Assembly: GCA_910587875.1 (NCBI GenBank)
Contig: CAJUOD010000008.1
Location: forward strand, 1 to 43,193
Source of the DNA: an uncultured Oscillibacter sp.
Lineage (GTDB): Bacteria; Bacillota; Clostridia; Oscillospirales; Oscillospiraceae
Length of the DNA: 43,193 nt
Direction: 5' to 3'
Within the stretch, counting starts at the first letter, position 1; every line of letters begins with the position of its first letter. Positions 14,778 through 21,660 of the stretch are shown here, piece by piece. The notes below the pieces were generated by a model. It was not told the origin of the DNA and made no database searches. It was given only the letters and a program-made list of their open reading frames with translations. The position numbers and the translations under genes are program-made.

Positions 14778-17216
14778 GGAATCCAATTTTTTCAGGTGCT
14801 TTGCCGCCGCTTTGAGCATCAGCTTTTTCTGGCCCGCACCCTCGAAGTCCACCTGGACCAGGGCGTCGCCCCCCATGGGCTGGACGGACAGCACCGTCCC
14901 TTTGCCGAAGACGCCGTGCTCAATCCGATCCCCCTTGCTTAGGGCTATAGAGGGGGCCGCCGTCTGGCTGACGGCGGTGCGGCGGGACTCCTGGTAAGAA
15001 GGGCGGGCGGGCCGGGCGTAAACGGGCCGCCGGACCCCCTCGGAGCCGTCCCCGCCGCCGTAGAAGCCGCTTGCGCAGGAGGAGCCGAAGGTCCCGCCGG
15101 GCCGGAGGTCCCGGCCCTCCCAGTTCAGGTTTTCCTCCGGCGCCTCCTCCAAAAAGCGGGAAACCCGGTTGCTGGCCGTCTTGCCGTAGAGCATCCGCTG
15201 GCGGGCGTGGGTCAGGGTCAGCCGCTCCTTGGCCCGGGTCATGGCCACGTAGCACAGGCGGCGCTCCTCCTCCAGCTCGTCCTCCTCATACTGGGCGGAG
15301 CTGCCGGGGAAGACCCCCTCCTCCATGCCCACCACGTAGACCAGGGGGAACTCCAGGCCCTTGGCGGCGTGGATGGTCATCAGGGTCACGCAGTCGTCGC
15401 TTCCCTCCAGGGAATCCAGGTCCGTGTACAGGGCGATTTCGTTTAAAAAGCCCGAAAGGGTGGCGTCCTCCGGCTGGCGGTCCAGGAAGCCCAGGATGTT
15501 GGACTTCAGCTCCTGGACGTTTTCCAGACGGCCCCGGCTCTCCATGTCGTTTTTGTCCCGCAGGGCCTGGGTGTAGCCCGTGCGCTCGCAGACCTCGTCG
15601 TAGAACTCCGGCAGGGCCAGGCTCCCCCCGGCCTTGCGCAGGCCGTCGATGAGATCCGCGAACTGGAGGAGCTTCTTCGCCGGGGCCTTCAGCTCCGGGA
15701 AGAGGTCCGCGTTGCGGCAGATCTCGTAGAGGGAGGCCCCCTCCCGCTCCGCCAGGGCCGCCGCCTTGTCCAGGGTGGTGTTTCCGATGCCCCGGGCGGG
15801 GTTGTTGATGATCCGCCGGAGGCGCAGGTCGTCCAGGGGATTGTTCACCACGCAGAGGTAGGCCAGCATGTCCTTGACCTCCGCCCGGTCGAAGAACTTC
15901 ATGCCCCCCACCACTTTATAAGGTACGCCGCTGCGCTTCATGGCGTACTCCAGGGCGTTGGACTGGGCGTTCATCCGGTAGAGCACTGCGGCGTCCCGGA
16001 AATGGGCCCCCCGGCCCACCGCCGAGAGGATGTCACCCGTGACGAAGGCGGCCTCGTCCTGCTCGTTGAGCACCGTCCGCACGCCCACCTTTTCCCCGCC
16101 GCCGTTTTCCGTCCAGAGGGTCTTCCCCTTCCGGCCCGCGTTGTGCCGGATGACGGCGTTGGCCGCGTCCAGGATATTCTGGGTGGAGCGGTAGTTCTGC
16201 TCCAGCCGGATGACCCGGGCGTTCTCGTACTGCTTCTCGAAGTTCAGGATGTTTTCGATGTTGGCCCCCCGGAAGCGGTAAATGGACTGGTCGTCGTCCC
16301 CCACCACGCAGAGGTTTTTTCGCCCCCCCGCCAGCAGGCCGGTGAGGAGGTATTGGAGGTGGTTGGTGTCCTGGTACTCGTCCACCAGCACGTAGCGGAA
16401 TTTCTTCTGGTAGTACTCCAGCACCTCGGGCTCCTGCCGCAGCAGGGTGACGGTGTGGAAGATGATGTCGTCAAAGTCCAGGGCGCTGGCGGAGGCCAGC
16501 TTCTTCTGATAGGCCGCGTAGATTTTGGCGATGCGGGCCATGCGCCAGTCGGTCTCGGCGTTGTGCTTCCGCGCGAACTCCTCCGGGCCCTGGTAAAGGT
16601 CCTTGGCGTTGCTGATGACGGCCAGGACGTTTTTCGGCGGGAAGGCCTTGTCGTCCAGGTTCAGCTCCTTCAGCACGTCCTTCACCACCCGGCGGGAGTC
16701 GTCCGTGTCATAGATGGTGAAGTCCTTGGCGAAGCCCAGGCGGTCAATGTCCCGCCGGAGGATGCGCACGCAGGCGGAGTGGAAGGTGGAGGCCCACACG
16801 CCCTCCGCCTCGGGCCCCAGGCGGGCGGCCAGGCGGTCCTTCAGCTCCCCGGCGGCCTTGTTGGTGAAGGTGATGGCGATGATCTCCCAGGGCTTGGGCG
16901 GGTCCACGGCGCACAGCCGCCGGGCCCGGTCAAATTCCAGGGGAGAGGGGTCCTCCGGGAAGCTTTCCAGGAAGGCCAGGTCCTCCTCCGAGGCGTCCTC
17001 CGGCACGAAGTCGGAGTCGCTGCCCCGGCCGTAGGTCAGCAGGCTGTAAACCCGCTGGATCAAAACGGTGGTCTTGCCGCTGCCCGCCCCCGCCAGGAGG
17101 AGCAGGGGCCCCTCGGTGGTCATGGCGGCCTGGCGCTGGGCCGGGTTCAGCCGCCGGAGGTCCCCGGCGATGACCTTCCTCCGGGCGGTTATGTAGCGCT
17201 GGTTGAAGTCGTTCAT
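14775..17216 (-). CDS. pcrA: ATP-dependent DNA helicase PcrA (UvrD/Rep family)
   Basis: Superfamily 1A 3'-5' helicase for DNA repair, plasmid replication and removal of RNA polymerase or RecA. 813 residues from the ATG at 17216 (MNDFNQRYITARRKV), behind GGGGAACGCT. Motifs in order: LNPAQRQAA (Q motif), LAGAGSGKTTVL (Walker A), ITFTNKAAGEL (Ia), VDEYQDTNHLQY (Walker B), VVGDDDQSIYRFRGA (III), LEQNYRST (IV), TIHAAKGLEFP (V), and VAMTRAKERL (VI). The C-terminal tail GDRIEHGVFGKGTVLSVQPM is the Tudor-like PcrA domain that binds RNA polymerase. An insert after motif I is rich in Asp/Glu. A longer frame to 17378 lacks a ribosome site and crosses the XRE terminator, so I rejected it. Confidence 0.97.
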   Translation of the reverse strand: MNDFNQRYITARRKVIAGDLRRLNPAQRQAAMTTEGPLLLLAGAGSGKTTVLIQRVYSLLTYGRGSDSDFVPEDASEEDLAFLESFPEDPSPLEFDRARRLCAVDPPKPWEIIAITFTNKAAGELKDRLAARLGPEAEGVWASTFHSACVRILRRDIDRLGFAKDFTIYDTDDSRRVVKDVLKELNLDDKAFPPKNVLAVISNAKDLYQGPEEFARKHNAETDWRMARIAKIYAAYQKKLASASALDFDDIIFHTVTLLRQEPEVLEYYQKKFRYVLVDEYQDTNHLQYLLTGLLAGGRKNLCVVGDDDQSIYRFRGANIENILNFEKQYENARVIRLEQNYRSTQNILDAANAVIRHNAGRKGKTLWTENGGGEKVGVRTVLNEQDEAAFVTGDILSAVGRGAHFRDAAVLYRMNAQSNALEYAMKRSGVPYKVVGGMKFFDRAEVKDMLAYLCVVNNPLDDLRLRRIINNPARGIGNTTLDKAAALAEREGASLYEICRNADLFPELKAPAKKLLQFADLIDGLRKAGGSLALPEFYDEVCERTGYTQALRDKNDMESRGRLENVQELKSNILGFLDRQPEDATLSGFLNEIALYTDLDSLEGSDDCVTLMTIHAAKGLEFPLVYVVGMEEGVFPGSSAQYEEDELEEERRLCYVAMTRAKERLTLTHARQRMLYGKTASNRVSRFLEEAPEENLNWEGRDLRPGGTFGSSCASGFYGGGDGSEGVRRPVYARPARPSYQESRRTAVSQTAAPSIALSKGDRIEHGVFGKGTVLSVQPMGGDALVQVDFEGAGQKKLMLKAAAKHLKKLDS

Positions 17217-17309
17217 AGCGTTCCCCGTTTCCTTGTCTTTGGTCTTAGCAATCCCGTTTATTTTAGAGCAAAATCCACCCCGGGTCAAGGGCGGAGGATG
17301 CCCGGGCTG

Positions 17310-17340
17310 AAAAAACAGGCGGGCCCTTAGGCCCGCCCGG
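17310..17340 (-). terminator. Intrinsic terminator of the XRE regulator gene
   Basis: On the minus strand GGCGGGCC-TAAG-GGCCCGCC followed by TGTTTTTT. Confidence 0.9.
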
Positions 17341-17343
17341 GGG

Positions 17344-17580
17344 TTATTTAGATGCCCGGGGATAAGGGGTTGGCTCATCGGTCAGGCCCACCAGGTAGTC
17401 GATGGAAACCCCGTAGTACTGGGCAATCCGCATGAGAATGCTGATTTTTGGCTCCCGAATACCCAACTCATAGTTTTGGTAGGTTCTTTCCGTAATGTCA
17501 CAATAAATCGCAATCTTGATTTGCGGAAGGCCGGTCTTGCTTCTGCACTGCTTCAACCGTTTTGATAAGACATCCATCAT
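17344..17580 (-). CDS. XRE-family HTH regulator
   Basis: 78 residues from ATG at 17580 (a second ATG follows at 17577). The start is uncertain because the ribosome site is weak (GGGTGATG); frames reaching 17703 would cross an AT-rich promoter-like region. The HTH domain is typical of small Cro/C1 regulators: RLKQCRSKTGLPQIKIAIYC, DITERTYQNYELGIREPKIS and ILMRIAQYYGVSIDYLVGLT. The local DNA (17570-17690) is more AT-rich than its surroundings, which hints at acquired DNA. It is divergent from the 82-residue gene at 17685 and may regulate it. Confidence 0.85.
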   Translation of the reverse strand: MMDVLSKRLKQCRSKTGLPQIKIAIYCDITERTYQNYELGIREPKISILMRIAQYYGVSIDYLVGLTDEPTPYPRASK

Positions 17581-17684
17581 ACACATCACCCACAGTTGTT
17601 CTTGACAAAGTAAGTATATGAGAATACAATCGATGTAATACCAACTTAATTTCATGAAATATTGAGTGTGCAAGGTGAACCTGT

Positions 17685-17933
17685 ATGAATGAGAACATTG
17701 CAAAGAACTTATACAAAAACGCCCTGGGAGAGCTGGCGGTAAAATACCTGGAGTCCCTGGAGCCCCAGGAGATCCGCCCCCTGGCGGAATCCGAGGCCGT
17801 AAAGCTGATTGCCGAAATCCAGGGCATCCTGAACGACGAGACCCTGGAGGACCCGGAGTGCTTCCGGCGGATCGACGCCATTGTGGACGCCTTCCACGCC
17901 CGGGGCATCCCCACCGACCGGCACGATTGGTAG
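17685..17933 (+). CDS. Hypothetical protein, 82 residues
   Basis: Start behind AAGGTGAACCTGT. Predicted mostly helical and acidic: KNALGELAVKYLESLEPQEI, then SEAVKLIAEIQGILND, then the C-terminal block DPECFRRIDAIVDAFHARGI and the end TDRHDW. The C-terminal pattern (CF-RI--IV--F ... RHD) recurs in small uncharacterised proteins of gut Clostridia as far as I remember. No signal peptide or membrane segment. Codon use is GC-rich like the host. Divergent from the XRE regulator; function unknown. Confidence 0.78.
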   Translation: MNENIAKNLYKNALGELAVKYLESLEPQEIRPLAESEAVKLIAEIQGILNDETLEDPECFRRIDAIVDAFHARGIPTDRHDW

Positions 17934-18003
17934 GGGAGCGTCCGATTAGGAGCTTTTGTCATGCAGGGGCGGCCCTTCTGGACCGCCCGCTTTCCCACAT
18001 AGA

Positions 18004-18032
18004 TTGACAGAAAGCGCCCTTTCTGGTAGGAT
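18004..18032 (+). promoter_or_regulatory. Promoter of the 28-residue peptide mRNA
   Basis: TTGACA (18004-18009), 17-nt spacer, TAGGAT (18027-18032). The predicted start, about 18040, coincides with the first base of the left arm of the inverted repeat. The -10 lies in the loop of a hairpin (TCTGGTA at 18022-18028 with TACCAGA at 18035-18041). Confidence 0.78.
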
Positions 18033-18109
18033 ACATACCAGAAGGACGCTGTTACATAAAAGGCGGTCAGCCCATCTCCTGCGGCTTCGGTCGAAAGGAG
18101 GTGGTGTGG

Positions 18110-18196
18110 ATGTGGAGAAAACGGCTGTACATGGTACTCCGGTTTCTGGTATGCCTGGTTTTTTGGGCCTGCATACTTACCATAAAAGCGTGTTGA
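18110..18196 (+). CDS. 28-residue hydrophobic peptide, type I toxin candidate
   Basis: ATG at 18110 behind AAAGGAGG, about 8 nt away. The peptide has a basic start (MWRKRLYM), a single membrane-spanning stretch rich in Val, Leu, Phe, Trp and Cys (VLRFLVCLVFWACIL) and ends Ile-Lys-Ala-Cys. I do not recognise the sequence in a named family. Size, charge layout and hydrophobicity fit small membrane toxins of type I systems. Context supports this: a good promoter upstream (18004-18032), an inverted repeat that could join the mRNA ends, and a perfect-hexamer promoter facing it (18280-18307). It could instead be a small membrane protein with another role. Confidence 0.7.
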   Translation: MWRKRLYMVLRFLVCLVFWACILTIKAC

Positions 18197-18273
18197 CCGC
18201 TCGGCTAGGCCCCGAACGGTCAACGATTCAAGTTGGCGGATAAGGGCTGACCGCCGTGTAGCAGCGCCCTTCT
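18183..18273 (-). ncRNA. Predicted antisense RNA (putative antitoxin) of the 28-residue peptide
   Basis: Start near 18273 from the promoter at 18280-18307. The likely stop is the hairpin GTTGACCG (18192-18199) with CGGTCAAC (18217-18224), extended by TCGG / CCGA, followed on the minus strand by ACGCTTTTA. The RNA, about 90 nt, would cover the 3' untranslated region and last codons of the peptide mRNA. Its first 16 bases nearly equal those of the peptide mRNA. No protein frame with a ribosome site lies on this strand. Confidence 0.62.
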
Positions 18274-18279
18274 ATGTTT

Positions 18280-18307
18280 ATTATACCAAATGAGCCCGCT
18301 TTGTCAA
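18280..18307 (-). promoter_or_regulatory. Convergent promoter of the antisense RNA
   Basis: Minus-strand TTGACA (18302-18307), 16-nt spacer, TATAAT (18280-18285): both hexamers perfect. The only minus-strand gene ahead within 600 bp is the XRE regulator, beyond the hairpin at 18192-18224, so its natural product is the short antisense RNA. Confidence 0.85.
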
Positions 18308-18350
18308 GGTCCGCCGCCGCAAAAAATCCCCGCCGGCGTCCAAGTTCCTG

Positions 18351-18380
18351 TTGACACCCCTCCCGCCCCTATGGTATACT
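18351..18380 (+). promoter_or_regulatory. Promoter of the rpmH operon
   Basis: TTGACA (18351-18356), 18-nt spacer, TATACT (18375-18380). The leader to rpmH is about 130 nt. Confidence 0.82.
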
Positions 18381-18515
18381 ATCCCATGCGTCGAATCGGC
18401 GCTTATGTTTGTCTGCCGCGCCGCCCGCCTTTTTTCAGGCCGGACGGTGTTGGGAAAAGCGCCGCCCAAGGCTCGAAGCCGGGCGGACGGAATATGGACA
18501 GGAGGTGTCTTAAGC

Positions 18516-18656
18516 ATGGCAACGAAACGTACCTATCAGCCCAAGAAGCTCCACGGCCAGAAGGTCCACGGCTTCCGCAAGCGCATGGCCACCGCCAACG
18601 GCCGCAAGGTCCTGGCCCGCCGCCGCGCCAAGGGCCGCGCCCGCCTCTCCTATTGA
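18516..18656 (+). CDS. rpmH: 50S ribosomal protein L34
   Basis: 46 residues, very basic, the classical L34 sequence: MATKRTYQPKKLHGQKVHGF, then RKRMATANGRKVLARRRAKG and RARLSY. Start at 18516 behind ACAGGAGGTGTCTTAAGC; the frame stays open further upstream but without homology. It heads the conserved rpmH-rnpA-yidD-yidC-jag cluster. In most bacteria dnaA lies just upstream on the other strand; here that place is taken by a small-peptide module, an XRE regulator and pcrA. Confidence 0.98.
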   Translation: MATKRTYQPKKLHGQKVHGFRKRMATANGRKVLARRRAKGRARLSY

Positions 18657-18756
18657 GGAGCAGGAGACACTTGAACACGAGTCCTGACAGGGGCGGCTGG
18701 AATTGTTTGGATTCCTCCGTCCCTTGTACTGGTTCTCCAGCCTGGGGGGATGACCT

Positions 18757-19101
18757 GTGAAGCCCGCGGTGACGCTGAAAAAGAATCACGAGTTCCGCCG
18801 CCTGTACCAGAAGGGCGCGTCGGCGGTGGCGGGGAGCATGGTGCTCTACTGCCGGAAAAACCGTCTGGGCCACAACCGCCTGGGCGTCACCGTCTCCGTG
18901 AAGCTGGGGAACGCCGTGAAGCGCAACCGGGCCCGGCGGCGCCTGCGGGAGGTCTACCGGCTTTCAAGCCCCCGCCTCTCCCAGGGCTGGGACATCATCC
19001 TGGTGGCCCGGGGCAGGACGCTGACGGCCTCCTGGGGGGAGCTGAATGACAGCTTCCTCCGCCTTTGCCGGAAGCTGGGCCTTATGGGGGACAAGCCATG
19101 A
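18757..19101 (+). CDS. rnpA: Ribonuclease P protein component
   Basis: Small basic protein that binds RNase P RNA and helps process tRNA 5' ends. 114 residues from a GTG start. Family features: TLKKNHEFRRLYQKG at the start, LGVTVSVKLGNAVKRNRARR (the RNR RNA-binding motif, with KRNRARRRLRE) and DIILVARGR. It lies 100 bp after rpmH, a longer gap than usual, which holds no visible gene. The stop overlaps yidD as ATGA. Confidence 0.96.
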   Translation: MKPAVTLKKNHEFRRLYQKGASAVAGSMVLYCRKNRLGHNRLGVTVSVKLGNAVKRNRARRRLREVYRLSSPRLSQGWDIILVARGRTLTASWGELNDSFLRLCRKLGLMGDKP

Positions 19102-19307
19102 AGCGGGTTTTGATCTGGCTGGTGAAGTTCTACCGGCGGAACATCTCCCCCTGCCGCCCCCCGTGCTGCAACTACATCCCCACCTGCTCCCAGTACGCCC
19201 TGGAGGCCCTGGAGAAGTACGGGGCGATCAAAGGCAGCTGGCTCGCGTTCAAGAGGATTTTGCGCTGTAACCCCTTTCACAAGGGGGGTTACGATCCCGT
19301 GCCCTGA
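19098..19307 (+). CDS. yidD: Membrane protein insertion efficiency factor YidD
   Basis: 69 residues from ATG at 19098, overlapping the rnpA stop by 4 bp. Typical family features: amphipathic start MKRVLIWLVKFYRRNISPCR, the cysteine motif CCNYIPTCSQYALEALEKYG and the end RILRCNPFHKGGYDPVP. YidD assists YidC-dependent membrane protein insertion at the cytoplasmic face of the membrane. A longer in-frame start at 19065 lies inside rnpA and adds no homology. Confidence 0.96.
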   Translation: MKRVLIWLVKFYRRNISPCRPPCCNYIPTCSQYALEALEKYGAIKGSWLAFKRILRCNPFHKGGYDPVP

Positions 19308-19350
19308 GGGGGGACTGTTCCCCCACTGAACAAAACGAGAGGAACAAGCT

Positions 19351-20511
19351 ATGTTTTCAACCATCGGATACTTTATTTGTATCCCCTTTGCCTGGCTGGT
19401 CCGGCTGTTCTACAACCTGACCAATTCCTACGGCATGGCCATCATTCTCTTCACCCTGGTCATCAAGCTCATCATGGTCCCCTTCCAGATGAAGTCCAAG
19501 AAGAGCATGATGCGCATGAGCCGCATGTCCGGCCGTCTCCAGGAGATTCAGAAGAAATACGCCAACAACCAGACCAAGCAGGCGGAGGAGATGCAAAAGC
19601 TCTACGCCGAGGAGGGCGTCAGCCCCATGTCCGGGTGCCTGTGGAGCTTCCTGCCCCTGCCCATCCTGCTGGCCCTGTACTCCATCATCCGCCAGCCCAT
19701 CACCCACTTCATGATGCTGAGCCAGGACGTGGTCCAGCAGATGGTGGATGCGGTGTCCAAGGCCGGAATCAGCCTGGAGGGCATCGCCCAGATGAAGGAC
19801 GGAGCCGCCGTGGTCCGGGATGGGATCACCCAGCTGATGCCCTACGGGCAGATCAACCTGGTGAAGACCATCGCCTCGGAGCTTCCCGAGGTGGGGGCCT
19901 CCGTGCCCGGGTGGATCAACATGAACTACACCTCCTTCGGCCTGGATATGGCGGAGAACCCCTGGAACGCCGTCAAGGGCTTCAGCTTCACCTGGGCCGC
20001 CATCGGATTGATCCTGATCCCCATTCTGGCGGGCGGAAGCCAGTGGATCCTGACTAAGATCACCATGAAGCACCAGCCCCAGACGGACCCTTCCGCCGCC
20101 AGCGCCAACCGCATGATGATGTTCATGCCCCTGTTCTCCGTGTATATCGCCTTCACCATGCCCGCGGCCCTGGGCCTGTACTGGATTGCCCAGAGCGGCA
20201 TCTCCGGCGTGCAGGAATTCCTCATGGGCAAGTTCTTCAACAAGAAGCTGGAGGAGGAGGAGAACGCCCGCTATGAGGCCCGCCAGGCGGAGCGGAAGAA
20301 GAAGATGGAGGAGGCCAAGGTCCTCCAGGAGCGGCAGCGCCAGCAGGCCGCGCAGAAGCAGACCCTAAAGGAAAAGCAGAAGGCCGCCCGGGACGCCAAG
20401 GCCGCCAAAGCCGCCAAGGCCGGAACCGCCACAACGGAGGCGGGCCGGGTGGGCGACAGGCCCTACGCCAGGGGCCGGGCCTACAAGCCGGACCGCTATG
20501 ACGAAACGTAA
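19351..20511 (+). CDS. yidC: YidC/Oxa1-family membrane protein insertase
   Basis: 386 residues, five or so membrane helices. The family core is clear: YGMAIILFTLVIKLIMVPFQ, then MKSKKSMMRMSRMSGRLQEI (cytoplasmic coiled hairpin), EGVSPMSGCLWSFLPLPILL, and later SANRMMMFMPLFSVYIAFTM with PAALGLYWIAQSGIS. The protein lacks the large periplasmic domain of Gram-negative YidC, as expected in Firmicutes. The region between about residue 120 and 215 is longer than in SpoIIIJ. The last 90 residues are a Lys/Arg/Gln-rich charged helix likely to bind the ribosome. The start follows GAGAGGAACAAGCT, 43 bp after yidD. Confidence 0.95.
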   Translation: MFSTIGYFICIPFAWLVRLFYNLTNSYGMAIILFTLVIKLIMVPFQMKSKKSMMRMSRMSGRLQEIQKKYANNQTKQAEEMQKLYAEEGVSPMSGCLWSFLPLPILLALYSIIRQPITHFMMLSQDVVQQMVDAVSKAGISLEGIAQMKDGAAVVRDGITQLMPYGQINLVKTIASELPEVGASVPGWINMNYTSFGLDMAENPWNAVKGFSFTWAAIGLILIPILAGGSQWILTKITMKHQPQTDPSAASANRMMMFMPLFSVYIAFTMPAALGLYWIAQSGISGVQEFLMGKFFNKKLEEEENARYEARQAERKKKMEEAKVLQERQRQQAAQKQTLKEKQKAARDAKAAKAAKAGTATTEAGRVGDRPYARGRAYKPDRYDET

Positions 20512-20525
20512 AGGTGGAAGCCGTT

Positions 20526-21386
20526 ATGAGAGACTATATTGATGTAACGGGCAAGAACGAGGACGAGGCCATCTCCAAGGCCCTGGCCCAGCTGGGCCTG
20601 GACCGGGACGATGTGTCCGTGGAGGTCCTGGAACGGGCCAAGTCCGGCTTCCTCGGCCTCGGCGCCTGCCCGGCGAAGATCCGCGTGTACTATGGCCCGG
20701 AGGAGGAAGAGGAACCCATCCCCGCCCCCGCCCCCAAGCCGGAGCCCGTCTGGGAGGAACCCAAGCCCCGTCCCGCCGCCCCGGAGAAGAAGGCCGAGCG
20801 CAAGGAGCGGCCCCCCCGGGAGAAGAAGGAACGCCCCGCCCCGGAGAAAAAAGAGCGTCCCGCGCCCAAGCCGGAGCCCGTCCGGGAGGAGCCCCCTGTT
20901 CCCCTGGGCGAGGAGGTGGACGACGAGAAGGCCGCGGCCATCAAGGCCTTCCTCAAGGGCCTGCTGGAGCACATGGACAGCGCCGCCGAGGTCAAGGTCT
21001 ACCTGCCCGAGAAGGGCCGCTATAAGGTCATCCTGGAGGGCCAGGGCCTGGGGGCCCTCATCGGCCGCCGGGGCGAGACCCTGGACGCCATCCAGCAGCT
21101 GACCAGCTACGCCGTGAACCGGGGCGGCGGCCCCCGGGTCCGGGTCCACCTGGACGCGGAGAACTACCGGGCCAAGCGGGAGCAGAGCCTCCAGCACCTG
21201 GCCCGGAAGGTGGCGGGCAAGGTGGTCCGCTACCGCCGCAGCGTCACCCTGGAGCCCATGAACGCCTATGAGCGGCACGTGATTCACACGGCCCTCCAGG
21301 ACTTCGAGGGCGTGACCACCTACTCCACCGGCACGGACCCCAACCGCCGGGTGGTGGTAGCCTGGGACCGGGGCGAGCGGCACTGA
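20526..21386 (+). CDS. jag: RNA-binding protein Jag / KhpB
   Basis: 286 residues from the ATG at 20526, preceded by AAAGGTGGAAGCCGTT; an in-frame GTG at 20514 lies within this ribosome site. Domains in order: Jag-N (about 1-52, RDYIDVTGKNEDEAISKALA ... KSGFLGLGACPAKI), a 75-residue linker of Pro, Glu and Lys repeats, a KH domain (GRYKVILEGQGLGALIGRRG, with GRRGETLDA as the GxxG loop) and an R3H domain at the end (RKVAGKVVRYRRSVTLEPMN ... ERHVIHTALQ). KhpB binds RNA with KhpA and affects cell division and elongation. Last gene of the rpmH operon, 15 bp after yidC. Confidence 0.95.
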   Translation: MRDYIDVTGKNEDEAISKALAQLGLDRDDVSVEVLERAKSGFLGLGACPAKIRVYYGPEEEEEPIPAPAPKPEPVWEEPKPRPAAPEKKAERKERPPREKKERPAPEKKERPAPKPEPVREEPPVPLGEEVDDEKAAAIKAFLKGLLEHMDSAAEVKVYLPEKGRYKVILEGQGLGALIGRRGETLDAIQQLTSYAVNRGGGPRVRVHLDAENYRAKREQSLQHLARKVAGKVVRYRRSVTLEPMNAYERHVIHTALQDFEGVTTYSTGTDPNRRVVVAWDRGERH

Positions 21387-21395
21387 AATTCCCCC

Positions 21396-21424
21396 TTGAC
21401 TTTCGCCTTCCCCGGGGATATACT
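21396..21424 (+). promoter_or_regulatory. Promoter of an antisense RNA
   Basis: TTGACT (21396-21401), 17-nt spacer, TATACT (21419-21424). It starts just 10 bp after the jag stop; the transcript would meet a strong terminator within about 85 nt and holds no good protein frame. Confidence 0.8.
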
Positions 21425-21430
21425 GAAAGC

Positions 21431-21515
21431 GGAATCAGGGGAGAAATGAATTCCAAATGTTTACCTAAAAGCGGAGAACCCGGAAGGCGCAACTTCCGGG
21501 TTCTCCATTTTAGGC
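21431..21515 (+). ncRNA. Predicted antisense RNA (putative antitoxin) of the 28-residue peptide at 21524
   Basis: Bounded by the promoter at 21396-21424 and the terminator hairpin at 21473-21506 followed by ATTTTA. It would overlap the 3' end of the minus-strand peptide mRNA through the shared terminator, the arrangement known from txpA/ratA, bsrG/SR4 and pAD1 par. Confidence 0.6.
21473..21511. terminator. Bidirectional intrinsic terminator shared by peptide mRNA and antisense RNA
   Basis: Perfect 14-bp stem GGAGAACCCGGAAG (21473-21486) with CTTCCGGGTTCTCC (21493-21506), loop of 6; TAAAAGC on the left and ATTTTA on the right give short T runs in both directions. Confidence 0.92.
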
Positions 21516-21523
21516 TGTCGCTG

Positions 21524-21610
21524 TCAGTGCTTCCCATCCAGCCATTTGCAAACGAAGTGCGCAACTACGTTTGCTGCGATGGAAGCCACCAGGGAGTACA
21601 CGAATTCCAT
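21524..21610 (-). CDS. 28-residue hydrophobic peptide, type I toxin candidate
   Basis: ATG at 21610 behind GGGAGGAGGTGAACATACT, a very strong ribosome site. The peptide is MEFVYSLVASIAANVVAHFV followed by a CKWLDG-type end and a final Lys-His. One membrane-spanning stretch covers most of it. The layout (MEF start, V-A-S-VV core, CKWLD end) resembles short unannotated peptides frequent in Clostridia, from memory. Its stop lies 18 bp before a shared bidirectional terminator that is also reached by an opposing transcript. Toxicity is inferred from context only. Confidence 0.7.
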   Translation of the reverse strand: MEFVYSLVASIAANVVAHFVCKWLDGKH

Positions 21611-21654
21611 AGTATGTTCACCTCCTCCCACTGTGGAGGGCCGACAGCAGTTTG

Positions 21655-21660
21655 AGTATA
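21655..21660 (-). promoter_or_regulatory. Extended -10 of the 28-residue peptide mRNA
   Basis: Minus-strand TGATATACT; TATACT at 21655-21660, with no good -35 at the right distance. Predicted start near 21648, leader about 38 nt. 21661-21759 holds only the GC-rich CGCCCGGTTTACGCCGGGCG hairpin (about 21713-21735), the likely rqcH end region. Confidence 0.55.

Larger units (their letters stand above)
18040..18273. repeat. Inverted repeat enclosing the 28-residue peptide gene
   Basis: Outer arm 18040-18055 (AGAAGGACGCTGTTAC) pairs with 18258-18273 with one A-C mismatch and one wobble. Inner arm GGCGGTCAGCCC (18062-18073) pairs perfectly with GGGCTGACCGCC (18244-18255). Together about 27 pairs over 34 nt. 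The two ends match the predicted transcription starts of two convergent promoters, so a full-length transcript from either side could pair its own 5' and 3' ends, as type I toxin mRNAs such as hok do. Confidence 0.85.
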
